A stretch of 64,000 bases of DNA from Latrodectus hesperus (GCA_037975125.1 JAJQOW010000014.1:19029685-19093684); one strand, 5' to 3'. Counted from the stretch's first letter, positions 12,250-24,618 are shown. The notes: a model not told the origin generated them from the sequence alone. Program-made: numbers and translations.

Positions 12250-13150
12250 ATACAGGATCATCTAAACAGTGAAGTATGACAGAAAGCAGCTGACATGCTA
12301 GAAGTTAGACTATCACAAGTAGAAGTTACTTGTTGATTACAAAACATCATGTATGATGGTCTCCAGATTAGGGGAAAGTCTCAGATATATGTGTGGTCAT
12401 TATGAGGACTGGATGAGATTCCACAGGAATCTTAAGAGGAAGACCATTATATGGTTTAAATTCATAGCCTTGCAGACATATAAATGCTTGGTAACAGTCC
12501 AAGATTTTGGTGTATATCTGAAAAAATGATATTAAGAAATCATGTATAGATGGCTTGCTGAGAACGGTTTATAATTGAAGACTAGCAGTATGTGTTTCTC
12601 TGTTTCACGAGAAAGCCTATCCATCTTGAAATCATGAATATTTCTCCTGGACAAATTCTTAATTTGTCACTAAAGAAACAAATTCTTCAGCAATAAATTG
12701 AGATTTTTAGGGAATTTTAACTTAGAGAAAATCTGTCAGTTATCATCTTGCAAGTATCACAGAAACAGATGGCTTTTGGTACTGATATCCTTTTATAGGG
12801 AAAGATTATATTGGATAGAGGCATTCACCCTTTCATGTCCTTTCTGCTTATACAAAGATAATAGAGCACTATGGGGATGAAATATTTTAGAAGCTTTAGA
12901 AACTAATTTGTTTTCATATATGATAACACCAAACTGCACTGCATTTGTAGATAATATACACTATGTTATATAGCCACCAATGTTTTCAGATTCCACTCCC
13001 ATAGAACATTTGTTGGATCCTCTGTGATAGACGCACTTTATCTATAACCCACTTTCATCATCTTTTAAGTCTTAAAATCAGCTCTTTTGGAAAAAGGTTG
13101 TTTAATGACTTCAATAATAGTATCAGAGCTCATTGTACAAAATGGCTACA
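12250..13150 (+). mobile_element. Decayed Tc1-like element, sense
   Basis: A stretch of higher complexity in which scattered frames match Tc1-like transposase order. Around 12900-12990 there is a block resembling the QQDNA.PH region (second catalytic Asp). Near 12990-13020 lies SDSTPIEHLLDPL, matching the SPDLNPIEHLWD block with the third acidic residue region. Many stops separate them. Ends could not be placed, so the coordinates are approximate. It sits in the intron between 11860 and 16071. Confidence 0.55.
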
Positions 13151-15374
13151 CGTTTTATTACATAAGGCAATAAAAAACACATTATACTATGCATTTTATT
13201 TTCATCAATATTGTTTTCATTTGCATATCAATTTGCTCTAAATTTCTAAGAAATGTTTTATGTTATTTTTTCTCTGATAGTATAAAGTACTAGTAAACGA
13301 AGTTTTCATACATTAAACCCATTATCAAAATATCTTAATTTTATGTTTACAACCTTAATTTTGGATATCAGTATCTATCATTAACATCTTATTATTAAAA
13401 CCATGATAACAATTTTTAGATATTTGCTATGATAATCTATTTGTTAGCTAAGATTTACCATTATTGCTCACATTTTCAAAACATAATAGCTTTTTTATCT
13501 GTTATAAAACTTAATGCACAAAGTAATTATGTGCTAATTGTTTAAGATGATCAAAAATTAATTTATTTTATCCTCAAAAATTTATGTTATTTAATATAGC
13601 CTTAATAAGTACATAATTATTTATTCCGATATAGTGTAAAACCATTTATATTTTTTAAGCTAATAAGTTGAAAATCAAAATATAATGTAAACACTATTCA
13701 ATGATTTTACTTAAAGAATGTATGCAGTACTATTTACAATGTAATTTCCTTGGTAAATAACTACTTATATTATGTGATACATTATCATAAATCTTTTTCT
13801 TAAAGAGAATCATATTGTTTTGTATCTGCATCAATATATGACATACATCTTACTATTTATTGCATTGAAAATCTCTTAAGTTGATATATAGAATTATACA
13901 GTTTTAAAATGGTAAAAATAAACAATTAAGATTTTTTACTTGAATACAGTTTTGCCTTATATAAAATGTAATAGAATATAAGAATTGTTTATTTTATTAA
14001 TACAATGCATGTTTCTTGATTGTTTCTATTTTATCCTCATATCATAAAAGTCTTTTTTATATTCATTGAGGTTACAAATATTTATTTTAGTGTTTACTGA
14101 ATATTTTAAATATTAACTATCTTAATTTAATTTTTAAATTATTTTATTATCAAAATATAGTCTATTATTTTCTCTTGTAAGTGTTTTTTAACAATATGTT
14201 TTGGAAGTCTATTTTGTCAGCAGTATACTGAAATTGTTTATTTGTGTTATTTAGAAGTATTTCAAAAATCAGGTTAACTTAAACAAAAAAACTTCCATCA
14301 TCTAAAATCTGAAACTGCCATTCTCATGTTTTATAAAAGTAAGTAAGGAAAATTTTAAAAAATCTGAAATGCTGAAAAATACACCCAGACTCTTAATTTT
14401 AAAGTTTGCATTTTAATCAAGTAACTTTAATTTGGTGTGTTGCAATTCAGAAACATTTTACTAAAGAGCTATTCATTTTTTTTTAATATTATCAAAAGTG
14501 TGAGCTAATAATAACTGTTGAAGATTGGATGACAGTAATTTACTATGATTTTACTTTATATCTTTGTTTTTACAATGCTAATGTAAGGAATTAAAAAAGC
14601 AATTTTTTCATCAAATGTTGCTTGTGTGCTCCCTCTGTCATGTATCAAATCTTAATCTAATGGTTTTGTAATAAGATGACTGCAAAACTTATTATCAAAT
14701 TTAGAAAGAAAAATTTTTGATTTAACCAATATATGCTTTGTGTATATTTAATAAGATTTAGGATAAGACCTTAGTAATTCTCAAAATTCTCTACATTTTA
14801 AGTTACACTGTAAAATGTGTTGAAAATATGAATTTCTGACTATAAACAAGGTATTTCCTTTTTAAAGATTCAGTCTTGCTAAAATTTTATTTAGTTTAAT
14901 GAAGCTTCTTAACATCTGACCTAAATTTTAAGAAAAAAAATTGGGATTTTGGATGGAAAATTCCCAATTACCAGATGTGACTAAGTTTAATGTTTTATTC
15001 TAAAATGTAATTAGCATATTTTCTAAACTTACAATTTATGAACTAGAATCTTATACTTGAATAATGATTAAATATGAGTTTAAATGGCATAAACAAAATG
15101 AACAATTTGAATAACAATTTATTAATATGTAACTTTTTGTTTCATTAAAATGTTTAACACTAGCATTTTGATTACATATTGCATAAATTTTATATGTTGA
15201 CATTTTAGTTTTTCATAACTATATTACTCATGACTTAATGCTTATTAATTTTAAATTTATTATTAATTTGAAATTCCTATCATTTAGTTAATTTCTACCA
15301 TTAATTCAAAAAAATTGCTTTGCATTTATATTATGAATTTGCATTGAATCAATGTCTAAGTTATCAATATGTAT

Positions 15375-15405
<31 letters not shown>

Positions 15406-16070
15406 GTATTTTGTGAATAATTTTCTAAATTCATTAATTTTTATTTACAATATAGATGGATTTCCTATCAATGTATCCTGCATTAAAAATATTGTTCTAA
15501 AACATTGTCTTATTCATTACTTCTTGAGTCTCTTAAAATAACATCTTATTTTTTTTTTATTAATTTTCTGTTTTTTTTTTCCCCTAAAATAAAAATGGGT
15601 ATAAAATATATTTTTTATACAAATTTACTTTTATAATGCTTCTAATTTATAAATGTATAATTTTGAAAAATGTGCTATAAAATAAATAAGAGTGCATCTC
15701 TATGTAAAATTTATTATAACTCTCAACTCTTTAAGAGAATATTTTCTTTATACATGTGAAAATAGCATTTTTCTAACTTTGTTATTATATGGACCAAAAA
15801 AAATTAAATACTTTTCCTCTTTTATTGGAATATATTAATTGACATGTTTTCTTATATTTGATGAAACTTTATATTTTTTTAGTTACTTTTTAAACATTTT
15901 TGATATAATTTTTTGTAAAGATTTTGTTGTTCTACATTTCAGTTTGAATGTATTTTCCTCTTAAACTGTCCCCCCCCCCACACACACATAAAATAGTAAT
16001 TTCTATGTGTGTTATATCTGTCTGTGTATTAATATTTTCTTGTCTTTCTTAATATTTTAATTTATTTCAG
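13151..16070. other. Long AT-rich intron segment, no element recognised
   Basis: Low GC throughout. Contains a poly-T run (about 15379-15405), a short C-run plus CA repeat (about 15970-15990), and no recognisable coding. The polypyrimidine run before 16071 serves the next exon. Confidence 0.5.
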
Positions 16071-16231
16071 TATCATTGTTTTCTTATCTGCTTTACTTCA
16101 TATATTGTTTAAGTTTTACTTTGTATATGTTACTGTTTGCTAGTTTGCTTTTATATGCAATGCTTCTTTCAGAAAAAACTTACATAAAAAGGGTACCTAT
16201 GATGTATAAGTTGATGAATAGTAAAGCCCCA
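16071..16231 (+). CDS. Membrane-segment exon of unidentified gene (exon iii)
   Basis: 161 bp, acceptor TTTATTTCAG at 16061-16070 and a strong CCA/GTAAGT donor at 16232. The two phase bases (TA) complete a Val codon with the G left by exon 11718-11860. It reads SLFSYLLYFIYCLSFTLYML, continues hydrophobic for a total of about 32 residues, then turns polar: SEKTYIKRVPMMYKLMNSKAP. The hydrophobic run is long enough for one long or two tight membrane helices, with a positively charged flank that would favour the cytosolic side. It ends in phase 0. Together with exons i and ii it shows this is a membrane protein's C-terminal part. Gustatory receptors and SPX/EXS-type transporters were considered, but no signature motif was found. 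Confidence 0.62.
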
Positions 16232-18204
16232 GTAAGTATAGTTATATTTTTCTTTTTCTATACAATATATATATATATTATTACATTAATGCTGGTTTCA
16301 CTGTTGCATTCAGCTTTAAATATTTTTATTATTTCATTGTAATAATTGCTAACAATTGTTGTAACAAAACATTTATTTGGTGGTATTAAACATGGTTATA
16401 AATAAAATCATTTCCACTACAGTCATTCTGAACACTTTGAACTAGATGATTAAACTTTTTTTCTTCACTTCTCTTCTTTTCTCTTTATTCTTTTTGTATA
16501 GTATTTTAAATTTACCCTACTGGACACTAATGACAGCTAGTAGAGTTATTTCTAATAAGTTAATAGAGTTATTATTGTAAATAGTTAACAGAGTTATTAA
16601 CTCTAATTAATAGAGTTGTTATACATCTTTACAATTTTCCAATTAATTTGTTAGTTTGATTAATTTTTTATATCTTAAGTTTTATGAGCTGAATTTCAAC
16701 TTCATGAATTTATTATAAATCTATCTTAGAATTTATAATGATGGAATATTTGAATGTGGCTGAAAAAAAATGAGCCTTAAATTTGTGTTATAAGTAATTG
16801 GATATACTTTTTATATTTTGTAATTATGTTTCAAAATGGTAAAAAAAAATTACCAATTTTAAATATAGAATAACTACATTTAAGTGAATAATATAAATTT
16901 CTTTATTCTGTCTCTCACATTTTTAAATTTTTTGAAAATAATATTTGCTTTTTATAAATAATGCAACTTAAACTGTAAGCTTTTATTATAGCAAGCAAGT
17001 GTGTCATTTATTATGTTTCTATAATTGTAGTGAAACTTCCAAGAATTTGTATTAAAAAATTTTTAGTTTCAATGAATCAATATAAAGTATCTTCTTCTCT
17101 AAGACTCTCTTTTTGTAAATCTTCTTTGTGATAAATTATAGAATATTTACTTTTTTCATTAGAAGAGCATTACTTTAAATTGAAAAATAATTTTATTATT
17201 TAATAATAATAAAATATTGCATAATTATACAAGTTGCAAAGCAATTTTGCATTAGCACAGTGAAAGGATAATTTCAAAAAATATACCCATTTTAAAAATG
17301 AATCTCATACTTAGAATACTTTTTATTTTCAAAAAATCATACCTCACATTTTAGTTAAAATATGACATAAATGCTTGAAGAAATAAGAAATATTTGTATG
17401 AAATCTCTTTCTTTCATTTTTAATTTTTAGCTTGAACAAATTCTTTTTCACATTATTTTCAAACAATATTATTTGAAATGTAAATACCAGCTAATACCCC
17501 GGCTCATAAGTTACTCCATCTTATTTTCTTTTTATGTTGTACTAAAAATAAGCAACTTTCTTTGCACCCCCCTCCACAATAAAGTTTTTTTCCTCTTAAG
17601 ATTGGATTTTCTTGACAATTAGGTAATAAACATATCAGTTAAAAGATCATTTTGTTCTCAAATTTTCTTATGTATTTATGTATTAAAAATATTTTTTCTT
17701 AATTTTATAGCCAAGCTTTAATATTAGAACTTAATATCTCTTCTGTTTACTTTCCCTTTAAATTGTTGTCTATATTGAATAAACTTTTTTCTTTTTCCAT
17801 AATTCATTTTTTCAGTCACATTTTAATTTAATTTATATTCTTGATGCTTTCCTCGTCAACAATTATTTGCATAAAAAATTCAAATTAGATTATGCATTAA
17901 TTATAGTTAATTAGTTTTGTTAAATAGAATAAAATGTTCATATAGTATTAAATCAATTATTGTTTTTAGCAATCAGGTTGTTATGAATTGAATGAAAAAT
18001 AGTAACAAACTGCTGATGTGATTTTTTTAAAACATTTTTAAATATTTCATGAAACATTTTCATCGAATATGAAAATTTTTTGAACATTTTTTTCAAAACA
18101 TTTCCCTGTTTTTAAATATTTCACTAAACATTATTTTCAATTATATTAGCTAGTGTTCTCATCACAATTGATAAAATGTTATAAATGTTAAGTGTAGTTC
18201 TTAC
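16232..18204. other. Start of a very long intron, nothing recognised
   Basis: AT-rich. Includes a cluster of short TAATAGAGTTATT-like repeats at about 16535-16620. No coding or transposon signature seen. Confidence 0.5.
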
Positions 18205-18268
18205 CTGATAAAAGCAGAGGTGCCCAATGACATACAAACTTAATTTTAAGAAGAAGAAGAAGAAGACC
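18205..18268 (-). repeat. Short repeat copy (inverted partner at 24622-24681)
   Basis: 34 bases at 18205-18238 are a perfect reverse complement of 24648-24681. The (CTT)n tract beside them is also shared, giving about 60 bp of homology. On the minus strand it reads as a codon run LYVIGHLCFYQ preceded by a pyrimidine tract and followed by CAG/GTAAGA, so it looks exon-like. An unidentified transposon is the more likely source. Confidence 0.65.
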
Positions 18269-18852
18269 TGTAAATATAAACATTCAATGACATTTATTTT
18301 TAATACCATTCTCTAAATTCTGTATTTTAAGTTATAATTTAAGTACTTAAAAAGTTTCATAAGGAATCAGAGAGAGAAAATTTAAAGATAGTTATAAATG
18401 GTTAAATATAGAATTTGCAACTCATATTATAAATAGATCTAGTATTAAAAATTTAATGTTTATGCAAACTTCATTTCTACCCTGTCTAAGAGAAACTTTT
18501 GCCCCAAAATGATAGAAATTTTTTGGTATTCACTGCATGCTTTCTAGAAGTATTTGATCTAGTTTTATTAGAACTTTTTATGTATCATTGGAAAATAGTA
18601 TTCAATTCGCTTTTGATGTTCAGAAAAATTTGATTTTTATATTAAATTATAGGAATAGACTATTTTTATCTTATTAAACATTAATTTGCTATGATACTAG
18701 CAATTCTAAAAGGCAGGACATTTTTAATGTAATAGATTTAATTGATATTTTTTACAGTGATATATTAGCAATAATTCTTCATTTGGCAAAACATTTATGG
18801 GTTTCCTGGTAAAACATGTCTTAATATTTCCACCAAACTTCTATTATAAGAA

Positions 18853-18857
<5 letters not shown>

Positions 18858-18899
<42 letters not shown>

Positions 18900-18905
18900 G
18901 TATAT
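18858..18905. repeat. Microsatellite (TA)n(TGTA)n
   Basis: TA tract passing to TATG repeats, just before the Tc1-like element. Confidence 0.9.
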
Positions 18906-18935
18906 ATTTACTATTTCAATAATTATTTTTTAATA

Positions 18936-20172
18936 CAGGTTGTTATCAAAATAATCGAAACTTGTGAATAAAAATGAGATTTTAATGTGTTTTGTATTAA
19001 AAAATAGTAGTACCAATTTTTTTAGCATTTGTTTGTTGCGTTAAAAAGAAGGCTACAAATTTTTAAGTTACAAAAATGTATGTATTCTGGTTGTAAGAAA
19101 TAACTTTATTGAAATTCTGTAATTTCCTGCCCCCCCCCAAGAAAAAGCCAGACATCTTAGATTTTCTACAAACTCTAATTGTAGGAGCCCATCTTGCTGG
19201 AACAAATGTCACAGAAAAATCCAAACTTTTTAGCATTCCTAGAGTTATGGTTTGTAAAGTTATGACTGTATTCGCACAATATGACAAGACAAACTCAGCA
19301 AAAAAAAATAGTTGAAAGAAAAACTCAGGAAAAGATAGGCAGCTATCGAAACAGTTTGTAAATTCTAAAATGTGAACAACTGTGTAAAAACTCACCACGA
19401 AGCTCAGTCAACATTTGGATTCACCTGTATCAATAATTACAGCTAGAACATACCTTTATAAACAGAGCATTTATTGCAGAGCACCAAAGCCACTTGTCAC
19501 AAATGTTAATGCCAAATTTTATTTGCAGTAGTTTCACACTCACTAAACCTGATATATTGATTAAATACTGGTCTGTTAAATTATTTTTCACTCTTATCCT
19601 ACAACAGGGTACTGCGCAATTGTATTATTGCGATAATCTAATTTTAATTGTCAAGCGTGGAGGTAGATCTGTCATGATATAAGTAATCACATCATGATTT
19701 TTTTTAAATATTGTAACTCATAAAGAGAAGATCATTATGGAGAACTGCAGATTTTGGCTAACCAGATACATCCTATGATGCAAAATTTGTTTTCTGCAGG
19801 AGATGGAATTTTCGAGAATAGTAATGTTTCTATTTATGCAAACACTTCTCCAATCATGGTTTGGTGATCACAAGTATGAAATTAAACATCTATCTTTGCC
19901 CGCTAAGCCACCTGACTTCAATATAATTGAAATGTTATTATCTATTTTAGAGTGTGTAGTATGGAATCAATATATTTTCTGGCTTCCCTCCCATAACTTT
20001 CACAATAAAACCATAAAGACTAGTATAATTGACCTTTAAACACTATTCAACACTTCTGTAAATCAATGTCCTTGTGAATTTGTGCTGTATTAATTGCTAA
20101 AGGTAGTTCTATACCATATAAATCTGTTTCTTAATAAATCTGAGGTATTTCCATTATTTTGATAAATATACA
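18936..20172 (+). mobile_element. Tc1-like element, decayed, with TIRs and TA duplication
   Basis: The left end is CAGGTTGTTATCAAAATAAT. The right end, read inverted, carries TTATCAAAATAATGGAAA. TA flanks both ends (18934-18935 and 20173-20174). Length of 1237 bp fits a near full-length element. The + strand encodes a broken transposase. At about 19165-19315 there is a helix-turn-helix-like region (VGAHLAGTNVTEKSKLF then VMVCKVMTVF) typical of the N-terminal DNA-binding part. Around 19400-19500 come SQHLDSPVS and PKPLV blocks. Around 19900-19930 the PPDFNIIEML block matches the SPDLNPIE region carrying the third catalytic residue. Stops and frameshifts are numerous. The copy at 45331-46172 belongs to the same family. 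Confidence 0.75.
19109..19315 (+). pseudogene. Tc1-like transposase N-terminal fragment
   Basis: 68 codons. After a low-complexity start it reads IVGAHLAGTNVTEKSKLFSI and VMVCKVMTVFAQYDKTNSAK, the helix-turn-helix region that binds the element's ends. A stop follows at once, and the remaining domains appear in other frames downstream to 20040. Not an active enzyme. Confidence 0.65.
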
Positions 20173-20764
20173 TAGATTAGAAAATTTTGTAATATTGTTT
20201 CAAAGTTTAATCTGTTTTTATTTGTTACAAGAATACATAAAAAATTGATAATTTTTTTCCAGATAGTTAAAATAAGTTTCCTAATTGCTTAAAATAATTT
20301 TAACTATCTTTTTTTATCAATTATTTAAAAAATCTCTTGACAAAATTTGGAATAAACATTAGTTTTACAAGTACAATACATGTAGATATATTTGTAATAA
20401 TTATAATAATGGTTTTTTTTTTAATGGGAAAAAGCCAAAAAGAGTTCTGTAGTAGGAACAATTCAGTATGAAACTAGTAGCAGAAGATAAAATGTATGAA
20501 ATTACAAGATGACTCTGACAGGATTCACACAACTCCTGGAAACTCCTTAAATTCCAAAAAAAAAAAAAAAAAAAAAAAATTAAGGGCCCTTGAAACTCCT
20601 GGAATTTTGACTTGACTCCTTGAAAATCGTGATTTACTCCTGAAATTTTTTCTTACCTTGATGCATTTATTTTTTACTAAAAATATTATAATTTTTTGTT
20701 TTAATAATTTAAAATTTTCAATAAAATTGTCAGAAAACTTAATTTAGTATTAGTTTTTAATATT

Positions 20765-20780
20765 GCCACTAGATGGCGAC
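20765..20780 (+). promoter_or_regulatory. CTCF-like motif in hAT copy C
   Basis: GCCACTAGATGGCGAC matches the CCASYAGRKGGCR core known for CTCF. Copy D has the degraded form ACCACTAAATGGCAAC at the equivalent place (27107-27122). Binding is inference. Confidence 0.4.
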
Positions 20781-21068
20781 ATGATTGATATTAAATTTTT
20801 GTAACTTTTGACTTGTATTAATGTTAGCTACAATAATTTCATGATAATTCAGCTTAGTAGTATTTAGATTTATGTGAAGTGAAGTAATCACCAAACAAAA
20901 ATGAATATGTTGCACAATTAAGACAGGTGATTTTAATTTCTTTTTTTATTTGCTGCTGTTTTCTTTATAGTGTATAAAATTCTTTGCATATTAATATTTA
21001 AAATATAAAATTTTTGAGTTGAAACATGCTTTTTATGTTTCCCTTGTTAAAAATTGCATTTAATTTAA

Positions 21069-21755
21069 TTGAATCAGGATAAATTTGTTAATGAAATAAA
21101 TTATTCAATATGCCTGGTGAAAAGTGTCTTTTCAATGACCAGTAGCCGCTGGAAAAGCCATACAAAGTGGGTTTTGCATGATTCAGAAAAAATATGCCCA
21201 TTGTTTGTTTTCCAGGAAAGACTTTTGTATTTCAAATATGGGCATATATATTTATTAGCACAGGCTATATCTGCTAAAAAAAACTACTCAGTTAAAAGAT
21301 TTTTTACTTTTGCTGATCCTGTTAAAGAATGTGAACTCACAAATCATGCTCTGAAATTTTAGATTCATTTGTTTTTTCGAAAGAAGTTTTAAAGGCTGAA
21401 ATTCTATGGGCCTTAAAGTTTTAAACAGTGGATTCAGCTACAGCTCTTGTAACAATATAAATTGCCTCTTTCAAGCAATGTTTCCAGGCAGTGCTATTGC
21501 AAAGCAATTCAGTTGTGCTGAGAAAAAGTGTGCTTATTTAACAGTTTTTTAATTGCACCTTATTTTTCCAACTTATTGAAAGAAAAGGTTAAGAATGTTC
21601 CTATTTATGTGCTTCTTTTTGATGAAAGCTTAAATAATCATCTGCAGGCAAAAAAATTGGACTGCCATGTAAGATTTTGGGATAATGATACAGTTAAAAC
21701 ACAGTATTACTCATCTGAGCAAGTGGATTACTCCAGTTGTCCATTGGATTACTAA
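21069..21755 (+). pseudogene. hAT-like transposase, BED finger and middle block (copy C)
   Basis: Two fragments in different frames. The first (21069-21362) holds a degraded BED-type finger: KSHTKWVLHDSEKICPLFVF, where the second Cys of the C-x2-C pair is lost, and a QAISAKKNYSVKRFF tail as is usual after the finger. The second (21528-21755) reads YFSNLLKEKVKNVPIYVLLF, DESLN and VRFWDNDTVKTQYYSSEQVD. This matches the conserved region of BED-finger hAT transposases beginning the catalytic domain (LLFDESLN, VRFWD, then a TRY.S.FLG-like block). The first catalytic Asp is likely the D of FDES, inferred from family pattern. Stops follow, and the mariner insertion splits the rest. Confidence 0.6.
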
Positions 21756-22176
21756 ATGTAAACTGGTCTGTTTTTACTAAAATGGCTAATTTTTTAAAAA
21801 GTGAACTTCATTCATTGTAAATGTCAGAGGCTGCAGCCAACACATTCTACAGAACATTTACAGCCATGGATGTTCCTCATTTCCAGAAGTTGAGGTAACA
21901 GCTAGTGCAGTTTACAGACTATTTAAGGACTCACCCGCTCTTAGGGATGACTTTGATAGCCTTGGCCCAGGCGTAAAATTTTCTTTAAAGTTTTGCAAAC
22001 ATTGACGGTTAGAAAATATAAGTGTTTTCAACAGATTGCTTGAAATGTTACCTATCTTAAAACATATATGTCATTTGTTCTAAACAAAAACTTTCGTAAT
22101 CCTGGTACCAAAACTTTTGATGTTGTGCGGAAGTGTACAAAAGATATATTTTTTCTGCTAAATGCAGTTTTTTATA

Positions 22177-23439
22177 AGAGGGTTACTCTGAAATTTTTGA
22201 GATACGCGCAGACGAGAATTTACAAAATAAAAATAACGGTTTAATTTTAAAGTACAATGTATTTTAACACAGAAGACGATTTTTTACTGACTCTCAACTT
22301 GTTTAGCGTGAGAATAAATTTTAAACAAAAGAAAAAATGGAGTTGACACAAGAACATTTTCGCGCTATGATTTTCTACGATTTCAAAGCAGGATTAAATC
22401 AAGAAGAATGCGTTCAATGGTTGAAATTAGCATTTGGTGATGAATCTCCAGCTCGTGCTACTGTATTCAGATGGTTTAGAGAATTTAGAAAAGGTCGCAA
22501 TTTTCTTCAGGATGAAGAACACACAGGAAGGCCGCCGTCGGCAGTAATCCCGGATAATGTGTCTGCCATACGAAAAATGTTAATGGATGATAATCGCTGT
22601 ACCTATCAAATGATACAGAAAGAACTTAACATTGGATCCGCAGCCATACATAAAATCATTCATGAAGAATTACATGTGAAGAAAGTAGTTTGCCATTGGG
22701 TTCTCCATAATCTAACTGAGCATCAAAAAGAGGAGCGTGTCAGAATCAGTAAAGAAACTCTTAATATGCTGAATGATGGTGGCCACCGCATCATTTCTAA
22801 AATTGTAACAGGTGATGAAACATACATACCATTTTTTGACGTTCCAACACGTCAAGAAAGCAAAGTATGGGTCTTTGAAGATGATCCCACGCCGACTAAT
22901 GGTGAAAAAACAATGCGCACTGAAAAAAGTGATGTATGCCGTTTTCTTCAGATAGTACGGGATTGGTCAAAGCCATCAAGTTGGAAGGACAGAAGACAGT
23001 AGCAGCAAACTGGTATACCACTAAATGTCTTCCAGAAATTCTACAAGAACTGAATGTTAGGGGACTAATGCTTCACCATGACAATGCATCTTCACATACA
23101 GCCGGATTAACAGTTGAGTTTCTTAAACAAAAACAAATTAAAGTGATCGAACATCCGCCGTATTCACCTGATCTAGCTATGTGCGACTTTTGGTTATTCT
23201 TTAATCTAAAAAAGAACTTACGTGGACGTCGTTTTCATTCAGAAGAAGAGATTGATGTGGCTATAAATGCATTTTTTTCATCTATAAAAGAAATGAATGG
23301 CTTGAGGCATTTAATCTGTGGAAAATTCGTCTACAAAAGTGCATTGATGCTGGAGGAGACTACTTTGAACGTATTTTAAATTTTGTAAGTATAACTTTAA
23401 AAACCTAGTTGTAGCTCAAAAATTTCAGAGTGACCCTCA
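22177..23439 (+). mobile_element. Complete mariner element nested in hAT copy C
   Basis: Terminal inverted repeats AGAGGGTTACTCTGAAATTT (left) and, inverted, TGAGGGTCACTCTGAAATTT (right) are nearly identical and are flanked by TA (22175-22176 and 23440-23441). The unoccupied form of the site exists in hAT copy A (4326-4346), where TTTTTTATATTTATTGCT is continuous. This confirms the boundaries and the TA duplication directly. Length is 1263 bp, usual for mariner. One transposase gene lies on the + strand with two frameshifts. Confidence 0.93.
22337..23380 (+). pseudogene. Mariner transposase (DD34D), two frameshifts
   Basis: Transposases of this family cut at the TIRs and join to TA targets. 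The reading frame starts at ATG 22337 (MELTQEHFRAMIFYDFKAGL), and the first part (to about 22945) carries two helix-turn-helix DNA-binding regions. A WVLHNL block stands where WVPHEL is usual, and the first catalytic Asp lies in TGDETY (residue 160). The frame then shifts near 22945. From there the second frame carries STGLVKAIKLEGQKTV, the second Asp in HHDNASSHTA, and the third Asp in YSPDLAMCDFWLF, exactly 34 residues apart. A further shift near 23285 moves the C-terminal block to a third frame ending by 23380. All three catalytic residues are kept, so this is a young but probably inactive copy. The second and third frames lack their own starts. Confidence 0.92.
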
Positions 23440-24322
23440 TATTTATTGCTCGAGAAATAGAACTTTTTCTGACACTTTAACTGATAAACCAATGTTACTA
23501 TTTATTGCTGGAGATTTTCATGCATTGTTGAAAAGTTTGATGCAAAAGTTTTTAAAAGAATCTTTGCCATCTGAATATATTGGAAATGTCTAAAAACCCT
23601 AAAATTACTCATTTTATACAGTGTAGAATTTAGTATTATATAGAATTTTGATTATTTAAATAAAAAAATTTTTGTTATAGCTGTAAATTCATTGAAGGCT
23701 TTTGAAATTATCATTAATATATAATTTTGACTGATATAAAAAATAGTCTTATTAATATTTGCAATTATTTATTTTTATTATTTACAGAAATGATTGAAAA
23801 ATATTACTTGTACATAATTATATGCATATTATGTTAAGAACAGTTTTTAAAATAAAATAAAAAAAGTATTTAATGTTAATGTCAATACCTCCTGGAATTT
23901 GATTCTTGGAAATCTGTACGAACCCTGTTCTGATGAAAATAAAGTTATCGGGAAATTTTTTTATGATTTTTAATTATTATAGAATGCCTCCTGAAGGAAA
24001 ATTATAAAATTTGCTGATGGAGGACCAAATTTTACTTCTGATTATTATGACTAATTGATTTTTATAAATATGTAATTTAAGTCATGACATCTTTGCCTTG
24101 GTTTCTTTCTTAGACAAAGAATCATACATCTCTTTTTTTATTAGTGAGCAATAAATTCTAAATCTTATCTCTTTATGAAATTACATGTGTAGTTCAACAA
24201 AATGCATTTCAACATCATATATCTTAATACTGTTTTTCAGTTATATGTAATTACTTATGCTCACTTGAATTAAGATAGGAAATTTTTTATGTTTAAGAAA
24301 GCGCTTGCAGTCCAACATTTTG

Positions 24323-24363
24323 TTAGCTAGATGGTTGATAAGTAGGATCAACCATCTAGCTAA
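24323..24363. repeat. Perfect 17-bp inverted repeat with 7-base loop
   Basis: TTAGCTAGATGGTTGAT at 24323-24339, loop AAGTAGG, then the exact reverse complement at 24347-24363. Flanks continue to pair imperfectly (CATTTTG against AATGG). It lies in the long intron between 16231 and 31591. Could be a cruciform, a small foldback element or a hairpin RNA; nothing decides between them here. Confidence 0.9.
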
Positions 24364-24618
24364 AATGGTAGGTTTTTTAAATATTGAATCAGCACTAATA
24401 TCCTCCTTATATTTTTTGGATGTCCTTTTAATTGTTGCAAATAAAATTTAATCTGAAATATATTTATTTAAATTTTATAATTTTTCAGAATATAATTTTT
24501 AATAATATGAAGTTAAATTTTTAACTTCATGCATGCTTAATATTAATTATATTATTATTAATATAATTAAATGTAAGCATTTTCAATCTATTTGTTTATT
24601 AAAATTCTAACTTTTATA

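Larger units (their letters stand above)
20519..23927 (+). mobile_element. hAT-like BED-finger element, copy C, interrupted by mariner
   Basis: The left end begins CAGGATTCACAC and the right end, inverted, begins CAGGGTTCGTAC: nine of twelve positions match, in the CAGGGTTC style of hAT termini. No clean 8-bp target duplication is visible. Subterminal CTCCTGGAA-type boxes occur at both ends. The coding part keeps the N-terminal BED finger (21069-21362) and a middle block with LLFDESLN and VRFWDND (21528-21755). A 1263-bp mariner lies at 22177-23439. The coding region then resumes to about 23570, where a deletion joins it to the non-coding tail. A poly-A run (20558-20579) expands the left end relative to copy A. 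Confidence 0.75.

Noticed and set aside
8018..16231. Assigning the host gene to gustatory receptors or an SPX/EXS phosphate exporter
   Set aside because: Neither the C-terminal TYhhhhhQF receptor motif nor EXS-domain motifs are present; only a generic hydrophobic segment supports membrane location.
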